43,566 nt of DNA from JANXSD01 sp038206385 (GTDB lineage: Bacteria; Bacteroidota; Bacteroidia; AKYH767-A; OLB10). The notes below the pieces were generated by a model. That model did no database searches. It was not told the DNA's origin and was given only the letters and a program-made list of their open reading frames with translations. Within the stretch, counting starts at the first letter, position 1, and each line of letters begins with the position of its first letter. The translations under genes were made by a program, and so were the position numbers. Below are positions 17,004 to 24,885 of this stretch, in pieces. The stretch covers positions 1-43,566 of the forward strand of contig JBBRAW010000017.1 of NCBI GenBank assembly GCA_038206385.1, read 5' to 3'.

Positions 17004-17037
17004 AGAAGCCCTGAAATACTAATACTTCAGGGCTTCT
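17004..17037. terminator. Terminator between two convergent genes
   Basis: Arms AGAAGCCCTGAA (17004-17015) and TTCAGGGCTTCT (17026-17037) pair perfectly over 12 bp with a 10-base loop. The plus strand continues TTTGTGTG, a weak T run. It serves the acyltransferase gene ending at 16990 and probably the helicase ending at 17057. Confidence 0.7.
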
Positions 17038-17056
17038 TTGTGTGATTCCAATATTT

Positions 17057-18334
17057 TTAATTTGAACTTTTAACTCGCCGATCTTTCGACCAAGTACGAT
17101 CATTGTTATTCGTTCGTCTTGGTGGCGCTGATCTTCTCTGTGAATTATTTTGATTGTTCTTTGCTGGTGCTGAAGTGCGCTGAGTAGGCATATAGTCACT
17201 CATCGGATAGGGATGTTCAGTAACTGTAGGAATTGATTTTCCAATCAATTTATGAATGTCCTTTAAATATTCCTTTTCTTCTTCATCACAAAAAGATATT
17301 GCAATACCACTTGCTCCAGCACGACCCGTTCTTCCAATTCGATGAACATAAGATTCTGGAATATTTGGTAACTCATAATTAAACACATGTGATAATTGAT
17401 CAATGTCAATTCCTCTAGCAGCAATATCTGTAGCAACTAATACACGAGATAAGCCATCTTTGAAATTATTTAATGCTCTTTGTCTTGCGTTTTGTGATTT
17501 GTTACCGTGAATTGCATCCGATTTAATTCCCGCTTTCACAAGATCTTTTACAACTTTATCAGCTCCATGTTTTGTACGTGTAAATACAAGTGCAGATGCA
17601 ATTGCAGGATTGCCTAAAAGGTGAAGTAGTAATGACTTTTTGTCTTTCTTCTCCACAAAATAAACGTGTTGTTCAATAGTATCTGCCGTAGATGAAACTG
17701 GAGCAACTTCAACTTTCTTTGGTTGATGTAAAATTGAATCAGCTAACTTTTGAATCTCTGATGGCATTGTGGCAGAGAAAAATAATGTTTGACGTTTAGC
17801 AGGTAATTTTGCAATTACTTTTTTAACATCATGTATGAATCCCATGTCTAGCATACGATCCGCTTCATCAAGTACAAAGAATTTAATGTGATGCAAAGAA
17901 ATAAATCCTTGATTCATCAAGTCTAATAAACGACCAGGCGTTGCAACTAAAATATCAACACCTTTTTTTAATGCATTTGTTTGTGCTAGTTGAGATACAC
18001 CACCAAAAATTACCATGTGACGTAGATTGCAATGCTTACCATAAGCTTCAAAGCTTTCATCAATCTGAATGGCTAATTCACGAGTTGGTGTTAAGATTAA
18101 TGCTTTGATTTTTTTGTTGCCTTTGTCTTCATGACGTTCTTCATGTAGAAGTTGAAGTATTGGAATTGCAAATGCCGCAGTTTTCCCAGTGCCTGTTTGA
18201 GCACATCCTAAAAGATCTTGTTTAGCAAGTAAAATTGGAATTGCTTGCTCCTGTATTGGAGTAGGAGTTGTGTAACCCTCAGTTTTTAAAGCCATGAGGA
18301 TAGGCTCAATAAGATTTAATTGATCGAAGTTCAT
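17057..18334 (-). CDS. DEAD-box RNA helicase, RhlE type
   Basis: 425 residues. All helicase motifs are visible: Q motif TTPTPIQEQAIP (about 21-32), Walker A AQTGTGKT, PTRELAIQ (Ia), TPGRLLD (Ib), DEAD (motif II, VLDEADRMLD), SAT (III), ARGIDI (V) and HRIGRTGRAG (VI). A short basic tail rich in R, N and S (RTNNNDRTWSKDRRVK) follows, as in RhlE proteins of ribosome assembly and RNA decay. It remodels RNA with ATP in the cytoplasm. Its leader (18335-18687) contains a hairpin, and the cold-shock gene lies 1.3 kb away. It is one of three DEAD-box genes within 7.5 kb. Confidence 0.95.
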   Translation of the reverse strand: MNFDQLNLIEPILMALKTEGYTTPTPIQEQAIPILLAKQDLLGCAQTGTGKTAAFAIPILQLLHEERHEDKGNKKIKALILTPTRELAIQIDESFEAYGKHCNLRHMVIFGGVSQLAQTNALKKGVDILVATPGRLLDLMNQGFISLHHIKFFVLDEADRMLDMGFIHDVKKVIAKLPAKRQTLFFSATMPSEIQKLADSILHQPKKVEVAPVSSTADTIEQHVYFVEKKDKKSLLLHLLGNPAIASALVFTRTKHGADKVVKDLVKAGIKSDAIHGNKSQNARQRALNNFKDGLSRVLVATDIAARGIDIDQLSHVFNYELPNIPESYVHRIGRTGRAGASGIAISFCDEEEKEYLKDIHKLIGKSIPTVTEHPYPMSDYMPTQRTSAPAKNNQNNSQRRSAPPRRTNNNDRTWSKDRRVKSSN

Positions 18335-18687
18335 TCGTTGAATAAATTAATGTCGGCTTTCTTAGTTAAAGATTCTTAATCAAAAGCCTGATGAGAAAGA
18401 TTCCTTTTGTGTCATGCACCAATTATATAGATAGGGCTTAACGTTGCTAATCAATATTTGATTAGCAGTAAAAATTGACTAAAGGCTATCAATTTAAGAG
18501 GGGGATTTTAATTGAGCGGAATAGCAAAAATCTATAAATTTTTGTCTCAATTTATTTTGCGGTAGATGATAATAATATCCACAAAACGCCATTATTACCA
18601 CAAAGGTAAGCCAAATACTCCCGAAAACCTAATTATAGCTTTCATGGTTTCATACGTTTGAAATCTAAAAATGTTATTCAAGCAAAT
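18335..18687. other. Gene-free stretch upstream of the RhlE-type helicase, with one hairpin
   Basis: 353 bp. The main element is a perfect 10-bp inverted repeat TGCTAATCAA/TTGATTAGCA (18445-18454 with 18458-18467, loop TAT). It lies about 110 bp before the helicase ATG and could be part of its leader or the terminator of the hydrolase operon whose last gene stops at 18688. No T run follows on the minus strand. No -7 box was found. Confidence 0.5.
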
Positions 18688-20022
18688 TTATTTTTTATTG
18701 TTGAATATAAATGTTGAAATATCATCGATAACATAAGAAGCAACATTGTGTTGTTCTTCGTATTCTTTCGGAACGCTTAATTCACCCTGACCTTCAAAAA
18801 ACAAATGATTCAATTTATCATATAATTGAAAGCTAACATTTTTTTTTCCTTTCAGCGCAATTTTCCATAAATCAAATTCTTTTGTTGTTACTTGATAATC
18901 ACGCTTACCTTGAAGTATAAATAATGGCGTTTTGATTTTCGAAGCAACTGTTGTTTGGTTATAGTTTTGTAGATTTAGCCAGTATGCTGCTGGAGTTTGT
19001 AGCGGTAATGAATCTGTTGAAGTTTTAACATTAAGTAAATTGCTTTTTGCTAATTCACATTGCTTTTTCACTACATTTAAATTTTTTTGATCGTCAGAAG
19101 TGAATTCATCCATATGCATCAAATAATTTGTTTGATCAATAACTAGATCAGGAAGAGGTCTTGCATTTCCAGCCATTATAATTGCCCCAGCAATTTCTGG
19201 ATTTTCCATTGCAATTTTTGGTGTTAACATCCCACCTAAACTATGTCCAATAATAAATATTTTTTTAGAATCAATTTCTTTAATACTTTTTGCAAATGCG
19301 ATCGCGGCCTTTACATCAATTGTTGTCTCTTCGTCCACAGTTAATTTATCCTGCATTTCTTTCATCTGTTCGGAATACACAAGTGTTCTTTTATCATATC
19401 GTAAAACAGCAATTCCTTGTGCAGATAATCCATAAGCAATATCCTTAAAAATTTTATTCGGACCAATACTTTCGTCTTTATCATTTGGACCAGATCCATG
19501 TACTAAAATAACAATTGGGAAATGAGTTCCAACTTTAGGTAATGTTAACACTCCTGGAAGTTGGTATTCGCCACTACTTATTTTTATGTCTTTTTCAAGG
19601 ATGGAATCTTGCCTTGCATAATTGGGAATTTTATAACTTAATTTTGGTGTAGGAGGAAGAAATTGCAATCCACTTATTTTATTCGTCTCGTTAAATTTAA
19701 CTCGAAAATTAAGGCTCATATTTTCAAATTCACATAATTGATCCACTACTATTGAGCCATCCATTTGACGCCTTGAAGGAGACGATGTTTTGCTCTTAAA
19801 CGCACCAAATTTATCAAGTAATGACGCATAAATTTGGCTTAGTTTCTCTTCGCTTATTTTGGATGCAATGTTATCATCAAAGAGTTCCGTTACTTTCTTA
19901 AATTCTTTATTATTTAAATTATTGAGTATTTCCGCTGCAGCTCCTTCTGGAGTCATCCGATTTTGTGCCTCAATTTTAGAAATGGAAATTAGAAGAAATA
20001 TAATTATTAGAATATTTTTCAT
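18688..20022 (-). CDS. Exported alpha/beta hydrolase with N-terminal DUF3887 domain
   Basis: 444 residues. A signal peptide (1-19, ends IEA|Q) is followed by a DUF3887 domain (about 30-122: FKKVTELFDDNIASKISEEKLSQIY..., ending SGLQFLPP). The hydrolase domain has the oxyanion motif VILVHGSGPND (171-181), the nucleophile elbow GHSLGG (Ser261), Asp374 (QGKRDYQV) and His405 (KLNHLF), so the triad is complete. Bacteroidota homologues are annotated as esterases or peptidases; the substrate is unknown. Its ATG overlaps the stop of the upstream sdpI gene by four bases (ATGA), so translation is likely coupled and the hydrolase belongs to the sdpR-sdpI operon. Confidence 0.92.
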   Translation of the reverse strand: MKNILIIIFLLISISKIEAQNRMTPEGAAAEILNNLNNKEFKKVTELFDDNIASKISEEKLSQIYASLLDKFGAFKSKTSSPSRRQMDGSIVVDQLCEFENMSLNFRVKFNETNKISGLQFLPPTPKLSYKIPNYARQDSILEKDIKISSGEYQLPGVLTLPKVGTHFPIVILVHGSGPNDKDESIGPNKIFKDIAYGLSAQGIAVLRYDKRTLVYSEQMKEMQDKLTVDEETTIDVKAAIAFAKSIKEIDSKKIFIIGHSLGGMLTPKIAMENPEIAGAIIMAGNARPLPDLVIDQTNYLMHMDEFTSDDQKNLNVVKKQCELAKSNLLNVKTSTDSLPLQTPAAYWLNLQNYNQTTVASKIKTPLFILQGKRDYQVTTKEFDLWKIALKGKKNVSFQLYDKLNHLFFEGQGELSVPKEYEEQHNVASYVIDDISTFIFNNKK

Positions 20023-20672
20023 TTTATTTTCGAGGAATTAATCGATTTGAATTTTAAATAGGAATAAATAATTGGTAACCCAGCAATGGCAAAAATATAA
20101 GTGGGCAATATTATTTTGTTAGGAGGTAATAAATACACTGCAAACAAAGCAACTATTGAGATGCCAACCCATAATTTTCCGGCAAAACGATGCGTCAAGT
20201 TCCAAACTTCTTCGCTTTCTAATGTCCAAGGAACGCGTATGCCTATAAAATAATTGGAACGTAAATTACCAAGATAATTTCCTAATATTAAAAATATGGC
20301 AATTACAGAATAAGTACCAATCACAGAAATATTAATTTTATTTCCTAATGAATAATAACAAACTAGTAAAATAATTTCGCACAAAAATAAATGGAGTAAA
20401 GTGCGAATGATAGTATATTTACTTATGAATAATGCGTAATTGCTTTTTCGCGGATCAATGTAGGGCGTAATTAAAAGTAAAATGTAAGTAAAAATATTTA
20501 TTCCAGGTAAAAGAATCAACCCTACAATTTTTGAGGCATAATTGTTGGGCTCTCCATCCATATTAAAGTGGATTGGAACCTGTGCAGGAAATTTTCCCCA
20601 GTTAATTGCAATATAAATTATGGGAATTATTAAGAGTATCCAATTAATCAATTCCTGTTTTATCGTTTTCAT
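20019..20672 (-). CDS. sdpI: SdpI-family membrane protein (DUF1648 + SdpI domain)
   Basis: 217 residues with about six membrane spans. The DUF1648 signature is present near 29-45 (PAQVPIHFNMDGEPNNY), and the SdpI domain signature near 139-170 (GNYLGNLRSNYFIGIRVPWTLESEEVW, then THRFAGKLW). In Bacillus subtilis, SdpI gives immunity to the toxin SDP and also senses it, holding the repressor SdpR at the membrane. It overlaps the upstream regulator and the downstream hydrolase by four bases each. No toxin gene (sdpC-like) is visible in the window, so the protein may serve envelope stress sensing or protection from foreign toxins. The symbol marks family membership only. Confidence 0.88.
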   Translation of the reverse strand: MKTIKQELINWILLIIPIIYIAINWGKFPAQVPIHFNMDGEPNNYASKIVGLILLPGINIFTYILLLITPYIDPRKSNYALFISKYTIIRTLLHLFLCEIILLVCYYSLGNKINISVIGTYSVIAIFLILGNYLGNLRSNYFIGIRVPWTLESEEVWNLTHRFAGKLWVGISIVALFAVYLLPPNKIILPTYIFAIAGLPIIYSYLKFKSINSSKIK

Positions 20673-20950
20673 TTTCTTCGTGTTTTAATTTCTTTTTTCT
20701 GGGATATATCCAACATCCATTTCATAATTCCATCAAAAACTGTTGTGTTTAATGAATAGCGTATAAACTGTCCTTCTTTAATCGAAACAACCATGTCTGC
20801 CTGACGAAGTAAATCAAGATGATGAGAAATACTTGGCTTACTGATTTCAAAAGCATCTGCAATTTCACCCGCTGTCATATCCTTTTCCCGTAGTAGCTCT
20901 AGTATCTTCCTTCTTGTGGGATCATCTAGCGCTTTGAAAGCAATATTCAT
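20669..20950 (-). CDS. sdpR: ArsR/SdpR-family transcriptional repressor
   Basis: 93 residues from ATG 20948-20950. The winged helix reads FKALDDPTRRKILELLREKDMTAGEIADAF (N-terminal helices), then SKPSISHHLDLLRQADMV (recognition helix) and EGQFIRYSLNTTVFDGI (wing and last helix). There are no metal-binding cysteine pairs, so it belongs with SdpR-type autorepressors rather than metal sensors. A longer frame starts at TTG 21001 but would swallow the operator-like repeat at 20963-20986. It is followed by sdpI with an ATGA overlap. It probably represses its own operon. Confidence 0.92.
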   Translation of the reverse strand: MNIAFKALDDPTRRKILELLREKDMTAGEIADAFEISKPSISHHLDLLRQADMVVSIKEGQFIRYSLNTTVFDGIMKWMLDISQKKEIKTRRK

Positions 20951-20962
20951 TTCTAAGTTTAT

Positions 20963-20986
20963 ATAATTAGGCAAATATCTAAATAT
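20963..20986. promoter_or_regulatory. Operator-like inverted repeat before sdpR
   Basis: ATAATTAG (20963-20970), 8 bases, then CTAAATAT (20979-20986): arms complementary at seven of eight positions. It sits 13 to 36 bases upstream of the sdpR ATG, the usual place for ArsR-family self-repression sites. Confidence 0.5.
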
Positions 20987-21080
20987 TAAATTTATTTCCA
21001 AATTGTATTTTTGTTTTGCGCCTTTATGTTCTTATTCACTCCTTTCAATCAGCCATTCGTGTTAAGGAGTTAGGATTACC

Positions 21081-21088
21081 TACCTTTG
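21081..21088 (+). promoter_or_regulatory. -7 promoter box of the dbpA-like helicase
   Basis: TACCTTTG matches TAnnTTTG and ends 19 bases before the ATG at 21108. No clear -33 TTG is seen. It predicts a leader of about 14 bases. Confidence 0.5.
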
Positions 21089-21107
21089 CACCGAAATATT
21101 AATTAAA

Positions 21108-22418
21108 ATGATGATTGCTAAGGCGCTGGAGAACTTAAAGATTGCTGCATTAAATGAGATGCAGAAAACTACACTTGAAGCAGCAAAGGAAGATAAAGAT
21201 TTAATTCTTTTATCACCTACAGGATCAGGAAAAACGCTTGGTTTTTTACTTCCTTTATTAAAGAGATTGAAAGACGACAAAAAAGGAGTACAAGCATTAA
21301 TACTTGTTCCTTCACGTGAATTAGCAATTCAAATTGAACAAGTTTTTAAGTTAATGTCTACTGGTTATAAAGTAAATTGTTGTTATGGTGGTCATCCAAC
21401 TAAAACAGAACGCAATAATTTATCAGATCCACCAGCAGTACTTATTGGAACTCCCGGACGAATTGCTTATCATGTGCGCAACGAAAGTTTCGATGTAAAT
21501 GAAGTTCGGTTTTTAGTTCTTGATGAATTCGATAAGGCGCTTGAATTAGGTTTTCAGGATGAAATGTCGTTTATAATTTCTCACTTAAAAAAAGTTCAAC
21601 GTCGGATACTTACTTCTGCAACAAAGATGGATGTTATTCCAGCTTTCGCAGATTTAAAAAATTCTTTCGAAATTAATTTCTTGAAAGATGTTCCTAGTGC
21701 GCCAGATTTAAAATTATCAATTGTTCGTTCTGTTGGTGTGGATAAACTTGAAACTTTATTTAAATTGATTTGTAAAGTAGGCAATAAAGCAACTTTAGTT
21801 TTTTGTAATCACCGTGATGCTGTTGAACGTATTAGTGTTCTTCTAAAAAGTAAAGGAATATATCATGATATTTTTCATGGTGGAATGGAGCAAGAGGATA
21901 GAGAACGTGCATTAATAAAATTTCGAAATGGAAGTCATCGTATTTTAATTACTACCGATCTTGCATCACGTGGATTAGATATTCCAGAAATTGAAACTGT
22001 TGTTCATTACCAAATTCCTATTAACGAGGAGGCATATACGCATCGTAATGGACGAACAGCACGTATGTATGCAAAGGGAAAAGCATATTTGGTTCTTGCC
22101 GAAGATGAACATAAACCTGCATTCATTAAAGAAGATTTAGCAGAAGAAATTTTAAATGAAAATACAGTGTTGCCATCACCAACTGAGTGGACTACAATTT
22201 TTATTGGTGCTGGAAGAAAAGATAAAGTAAATAAAGTTGATATTGTTGGATTACTTCTCCAAAAAGGTGATCTGCTTAGAGACGAATTAGGTAAAATAGA
22301 AGTGCTTGATAATTTTGCCTACGCCGCAATCAAATCAACTAAGGTGGATAACTTATTGAAACTTATTTCCAACGAAAAAATTAAAAATAAAAAAGTGAAG
22401 ATGGCAGTATCTTTTTAA
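21108..22418 (+). CDS. dbpA: DbpA-type DEAD-box RNA helicase
   Basis: 436 residues. Helicase motifs: LNEMQKTTLEAA (Q-like), SPTGSGKT (Walker A), PSRELAIQ (Ia), TPGRIAYH (Ib), LDEFD (motif II, DEFD rather than DEAD), TSATK (III), TDLASRGLDIPEIETVVHY (V) and HRNGRTARM (VI). The last 75 residues form a DbpA RNA-binding domain: GAGRKDKVNKVDIVGLLL, LGKIEVLDNFAYAAIKS and NKKVKMAVSF. In E. coli, DbpA uses this domain to bind hairpin 92 of 23S rRNA during late 50S assembly. The DEFD variant is found in other Bacteroidota members of this group, as I recall. Start at ATG 21108 or the next codon, also ATG. Confidence 0.92.
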   Translation: MMIAKALENLKIAALNEMQKTTLEAAKEDKDLILLSPTGSGKTLGFLLPLLKRLKDDKKGVQALILVPSRELAIQIEQVFKLMSTGYKVNCCYGGHPTKTERNNLSDPPAVLIGTPGRIAYHVRNESFDVNEVRFLVLDEFDKALELGFQDEMSFIISHLKKVQRRILTSATKMDVIPAFADLKNSFEINFLKDVPSAPDLKLSIVRSVGVDKLETLFKLICKVGNKATLVFCNHRDAVERISVLLKSKGIYHDIFHGGMEQEDRERALIKFRNGSHRILITTDLASRGLDIPEIETVVHYQIPINEEAYTHRNGRTARMYAKGKAYLVLAEDEHKPAFIKEDLAEEILNENTVLPSPTEWTTIFIGAGRKDKVNKVDIVGLLLQKGDLLRDELGKIEVLDNFAYAAIKSTKVDNLLKLISNEKIKNKKVKMAVSF

Positions 22419-22457
22419 TTTAAAATAGTTCACTTAAAAAGTGAATTATTTTAAATT
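22417..22457. terminator. Hairpin terminator between convergent dbpA and rluF
   Basis: Arms 22417-22435 and 22439-22457 pair over 19 bp with one G-T wobble and a 3-base loop. The stem begins within the dbpA stop codon. Its A/T-rich outer part can supply the T run in either direction, so it probably ends both transcripts. Confidence 0.75.
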
Positions 22458-22489
22458 ATATCATCTATATTTTTGAATTCTAAATTGCC

Positions 22490-23248
22490 TTATTCAATTT
22501 CATTTTCCAAGTACGATGCTTCCTCGGTCATACTAGATCCAGCAACTAATTTATTAATTGAAAGAATTTCTTGTTCACTCAAAAGACGAAATTCTCCTTG
22601 AGGAATTCCTTCAAGTGTTATGTTCATAATTCGAATTCTATTTAATGTTTGAACTTTGTATCCGAAAGCCTCACACATTCTTCTAATTTGACGATTTAAT
22701 CCTTGTGTAAGTATTATTCGAAACTGATACTTACTCTCCATTTTAACAAAACATTTTTTTGTAATGGTTCCTAATATTCCAACACCATTCGACATTTTCG
22801 AAATAAAATCATCGGTGAGTGGCCGATCAATTGTGACTACATATTCCTTTTCATGATTATTTCCAGCACGTAAAATTTTATTTACAATATCACCATCATT
22901 CGTCAAAAATATTAATCCTTCTGATGGCTTATCTAAGCGACCAATTGGGAAAATTCTTGTTGGATAATTGATGAATTCGATGATATTAAATTTGTCTTTT
23001 AAATCAGTTGTACAAGTAACGCCAACAGGTTTATTAAATGCCATATAAATAAATTCTTCTGCAACTTTCATTGCTATTCCGTCAATACTTACGATATCAT
23101 TCTTACTAACTTTTGTTCCTAATTCTGCATTGACTCCATTTACTTGAACACGCTTTTCTTCGATAAGTCGATCAGCCTCTCTACGAGAACAAAAACCTGT
23201 TTCACTAATAAACTTATTTATGCGTTTAAAATTTTCTGCCTCTTCCAC
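22490..23248 (-). CDS. rluF: 23S rRNA pseudouridine synthase, RluF type
   Basis: 252 residues. An S4 RNA-binding domain occupies about 8-58 (INKFISETGFCSRREADRLIEEKRVQVNG). The catalytic domain has the aspartate motif GRLDKPSEGLIFLTNDG (Asp106), and the loop LTQGLNRQIRRMCEAFGY is typical of the RsuA/RluB/E/F family. The length, the NGVNAELG start and the final VAG stretch agree best with RluF, which modifies U2604 near the peptidyl-transferase centre in E. coli. The start is a GTG at 23246-23248; no ATG precedes the S4 domain. It is convergent with dbpA and 42 bp downstream of the next helicase gene on the same strand, so the two may be co-transcribed. Confidence 0.9.
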   Translation of the reverse strand: MEEAENFKRINKFISETGFCSRREADRLIEEKRVQVNGVNAELGTKVSKNDIVSIDGIAMKVAEEFIYMAFNKPVGVTCTTDLKDKFNIIEFINYPTRIFPIGRLDKPSEGLIFLTNDGDIVNKILRAGNNHEKEYVVTIDRPLTDDFISKMSNGVGILGTITKKCFVKMESKYQFRIILTQGLNRQIRRMCEAFGYKVQTLNRIRIMNITLEGIPQGEFRLLSEQEILSINKLVAGSSMTEEASYLENEIE

Positions 23249-23290
23249 GTAAAACTATTTTTATTGATGGCTAAATTATTTTGAGAAAAA

Positions 23291-24490
23291 TTATTTCCTC
23301 TTAAAATGTTTCGGTCGGTGATTTCCTTTCCCTTTATTTTTTTCTGGCTCGTAAGCTGGGCCTGCTAAAATATGCATTGGCAATTGTAACTTTCGAATTT
23401 CATCGCCAATTAAATCTTCAATCTTTTTAAATTTACCTTGATCATTAATATTTATAAATGTTAATGCAACTCCTGTTGATGCAGCTCGAGCAGTTCTTCC
23501 AACTCGATGAATATAATCTTCCGCATCTCCTGGTACATCATAATTTATTACCAAACCAATGGATTCAATATCAATTCCACGGCTCAAGATATCGGTTGCA
23601 ACTAAGATTTGCAAATTATTATTTCTGAATTGGCGCAATACATCGTTTCGTTGTTGTTGATCTAAATCGGAATGTATTGCGGCCGCATTAAATTTTAATT
23701 TGCGTAATTCTTTTTCGAGATCTTTTACTTTTTCTTTTGTTGATGAAAAAATCAGTACACTACTAATTTCTTTTCCTTTTAAAAGATCGATAATCAACTC
23801 TATTTTTTGGGCATCATGAACCAAGTAAGCACCTTGAAGAACGCCTTCCGCAGGTTTTGAAACAGCTATGTTAATTTGTTCAGGATCGATTAGGATTTTC
23901 TTTGCCATCGTCCTGATTTTTGGAGGCATAGTTGCTGAAAACAATAATGACTGTCTTTCAGTAGGTAAAAAGCTAATGATTCGATTTAAATCATCACTGA
24001 AGCCCATGTCTAGCATACGATCTGCTTCATCAAGTATCAAATGTTTTAGTTGATCAATTTTTACATACCCTTGATTAAAATGAGTTAGCAATCTACCTGG
24101 TGTTGCAATGATAATATTGGCTCCTTCACTTAATGCTCTTTTTTCAATCTCAAATGAATCTCCACCTGTACCTCCGTAAATAGCTACAGCACTTATTGGA
24201 GTGAAATAAGAAAATCCTTGTAAGGCTTCGTCGATCTGTATCGCTAATTCTCGAGTAGGTACAATAATTAATGTGTTGATTGTCTCGGTGTGAGCTTTGA
24301 TAATTTTATTAATAACAGGCAACAGGTATGCAGCAGTTTTACCGGTTCCAGTTTGTGCGCATGCAATTAGATCTCTATTAGCTAAAATTAGTGGAATGGC
24401 TAATACTTGTATTGGGGTCGGGCTGTTAAAACCCATCGAGGTCAATCCCTCTAGGAGTGATGCTTCGAAATTAAAATCTTTGAATGTCAA
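23291..24490 (-). CDS. DEAD-box RNA helicase, RhlE type (second copy)
   Basis: 399 residues. Motifs: NSPTPIQVLAIP (Q), AQTGTGKT (Walker A), PTRELAIQ (Ia), TPGRLLTH (Ib), LDEADRMLD (II), SAT (III), RGIDIESIGLVINYD (V) and HRVGRTARA (VI), with a short basic tail KGKGNHRPKHFKRK. It is about as long as the helicase at 17057-18334 and of the same type but clearly diverged from it, so this is an old paralogue. The start is a TTG at 24488-24490 giving (M)TFKDFNFEASLLEGL, the standard RhlE beginning; no in-frame ATG exists upstream before a stop. Confidence 0.94.
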   Translation of the reverse strand: MTFKDFNFEASLLEGLTSMGFNSPTPIQVLAIPLILANRDLIACAQTGTGKTAAYLLPVINKIIKAHTETINTLIIVPTRELAIQIDEALQGFSYFTPISAVAIYGGTGGDSFEIEKRALSEGANIIIATPGRLLTHFNQGYVKIDQLKHLILDEADRMLDMGFSDDLNRIISFLPTERQSLLFSATMPPKIRTMAKKILIDPEQINIAVSKPAEGVLQGAYLVHDAQKIELIIDLLKGKEISSVLIFSSTKEKVKDLEKELRKLKFNAAAIHSDLDQQQRNDVLRQFRNNNLQILVATDILSRGIDIESIGLVINYDVPGDAEDYIHRVGRTARAASTGVALTFININDQGKFKKIEDLIGDEIRKLQLPMHILAGPAYEPEKNKGKGNHRPKHFKRK

Positions 24491-24885
24491 ATTATTGGTT
24501 CGGTGTTTTGGTTTATTTTGATAAATACAGATTTATTGAGCTAAACATAACTTGGGGCAGCAATTGTTTTGAACAATGTAGTACATTTAATTATATTTTT
24601 CTTTATGGAACTCATTACTGGCATTCATGATGCGATAATTTCTTTGTTTATTTATTCACTAATTTGGACTTTTATAAGTCTTTTCCTCTCGAAATCTGTA
24701 TTATTCTAAGATAATCCGCAAAGATCAGTATTTCTTTGGTATTCCCATGCAACTAATTAATTAAAGCCCACGTCATTATAGTTTACCATGTCAATTGTCC
24801 TGAATTAGGTTCAGTTACTAAAATAAATTTGGTAATCTAATTATTTAATCTACATTTGAATCATCAACCTATAAATACACACCCA
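24491..24885. other. Intergenic stretch, 395 bp, with a possible tiny gene and a promoter
   Basis: Separates a minus-strand helicase from a plus-strand surface-protein gene. A 34-codon plus-strand frame (24605-24709) would make a mostly hydrophobic peptide, MELITGIHDAIISLFIYSLI followed by WTFISLFLSK and a short end; this is too little to call. The promoter at 24828-24859 belongs to the next gene. Confidence 0.4.
24828..24859 (+). promoter_or_regulatory. Promoter of the T9SS protein gene
   Basis: TTTG near 24828-24831 and TACATTTG ending near 24859 are separated by about 19-20 bases, matching both elements of the Bacteroidota consensus. The predicted RNA start is near 24865, about 20 bases before the ATG. 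It overlaps the alternative TTG start of the frame, which is therefore rejected. Confidence 0.65.

Noticed and set aside
20951..21001. Longer SdpR from a TTG start
   Set aside because: Would include the operator-like repeat in the coding region; ATG 20950 matches the usual ArsR/SdpR start.
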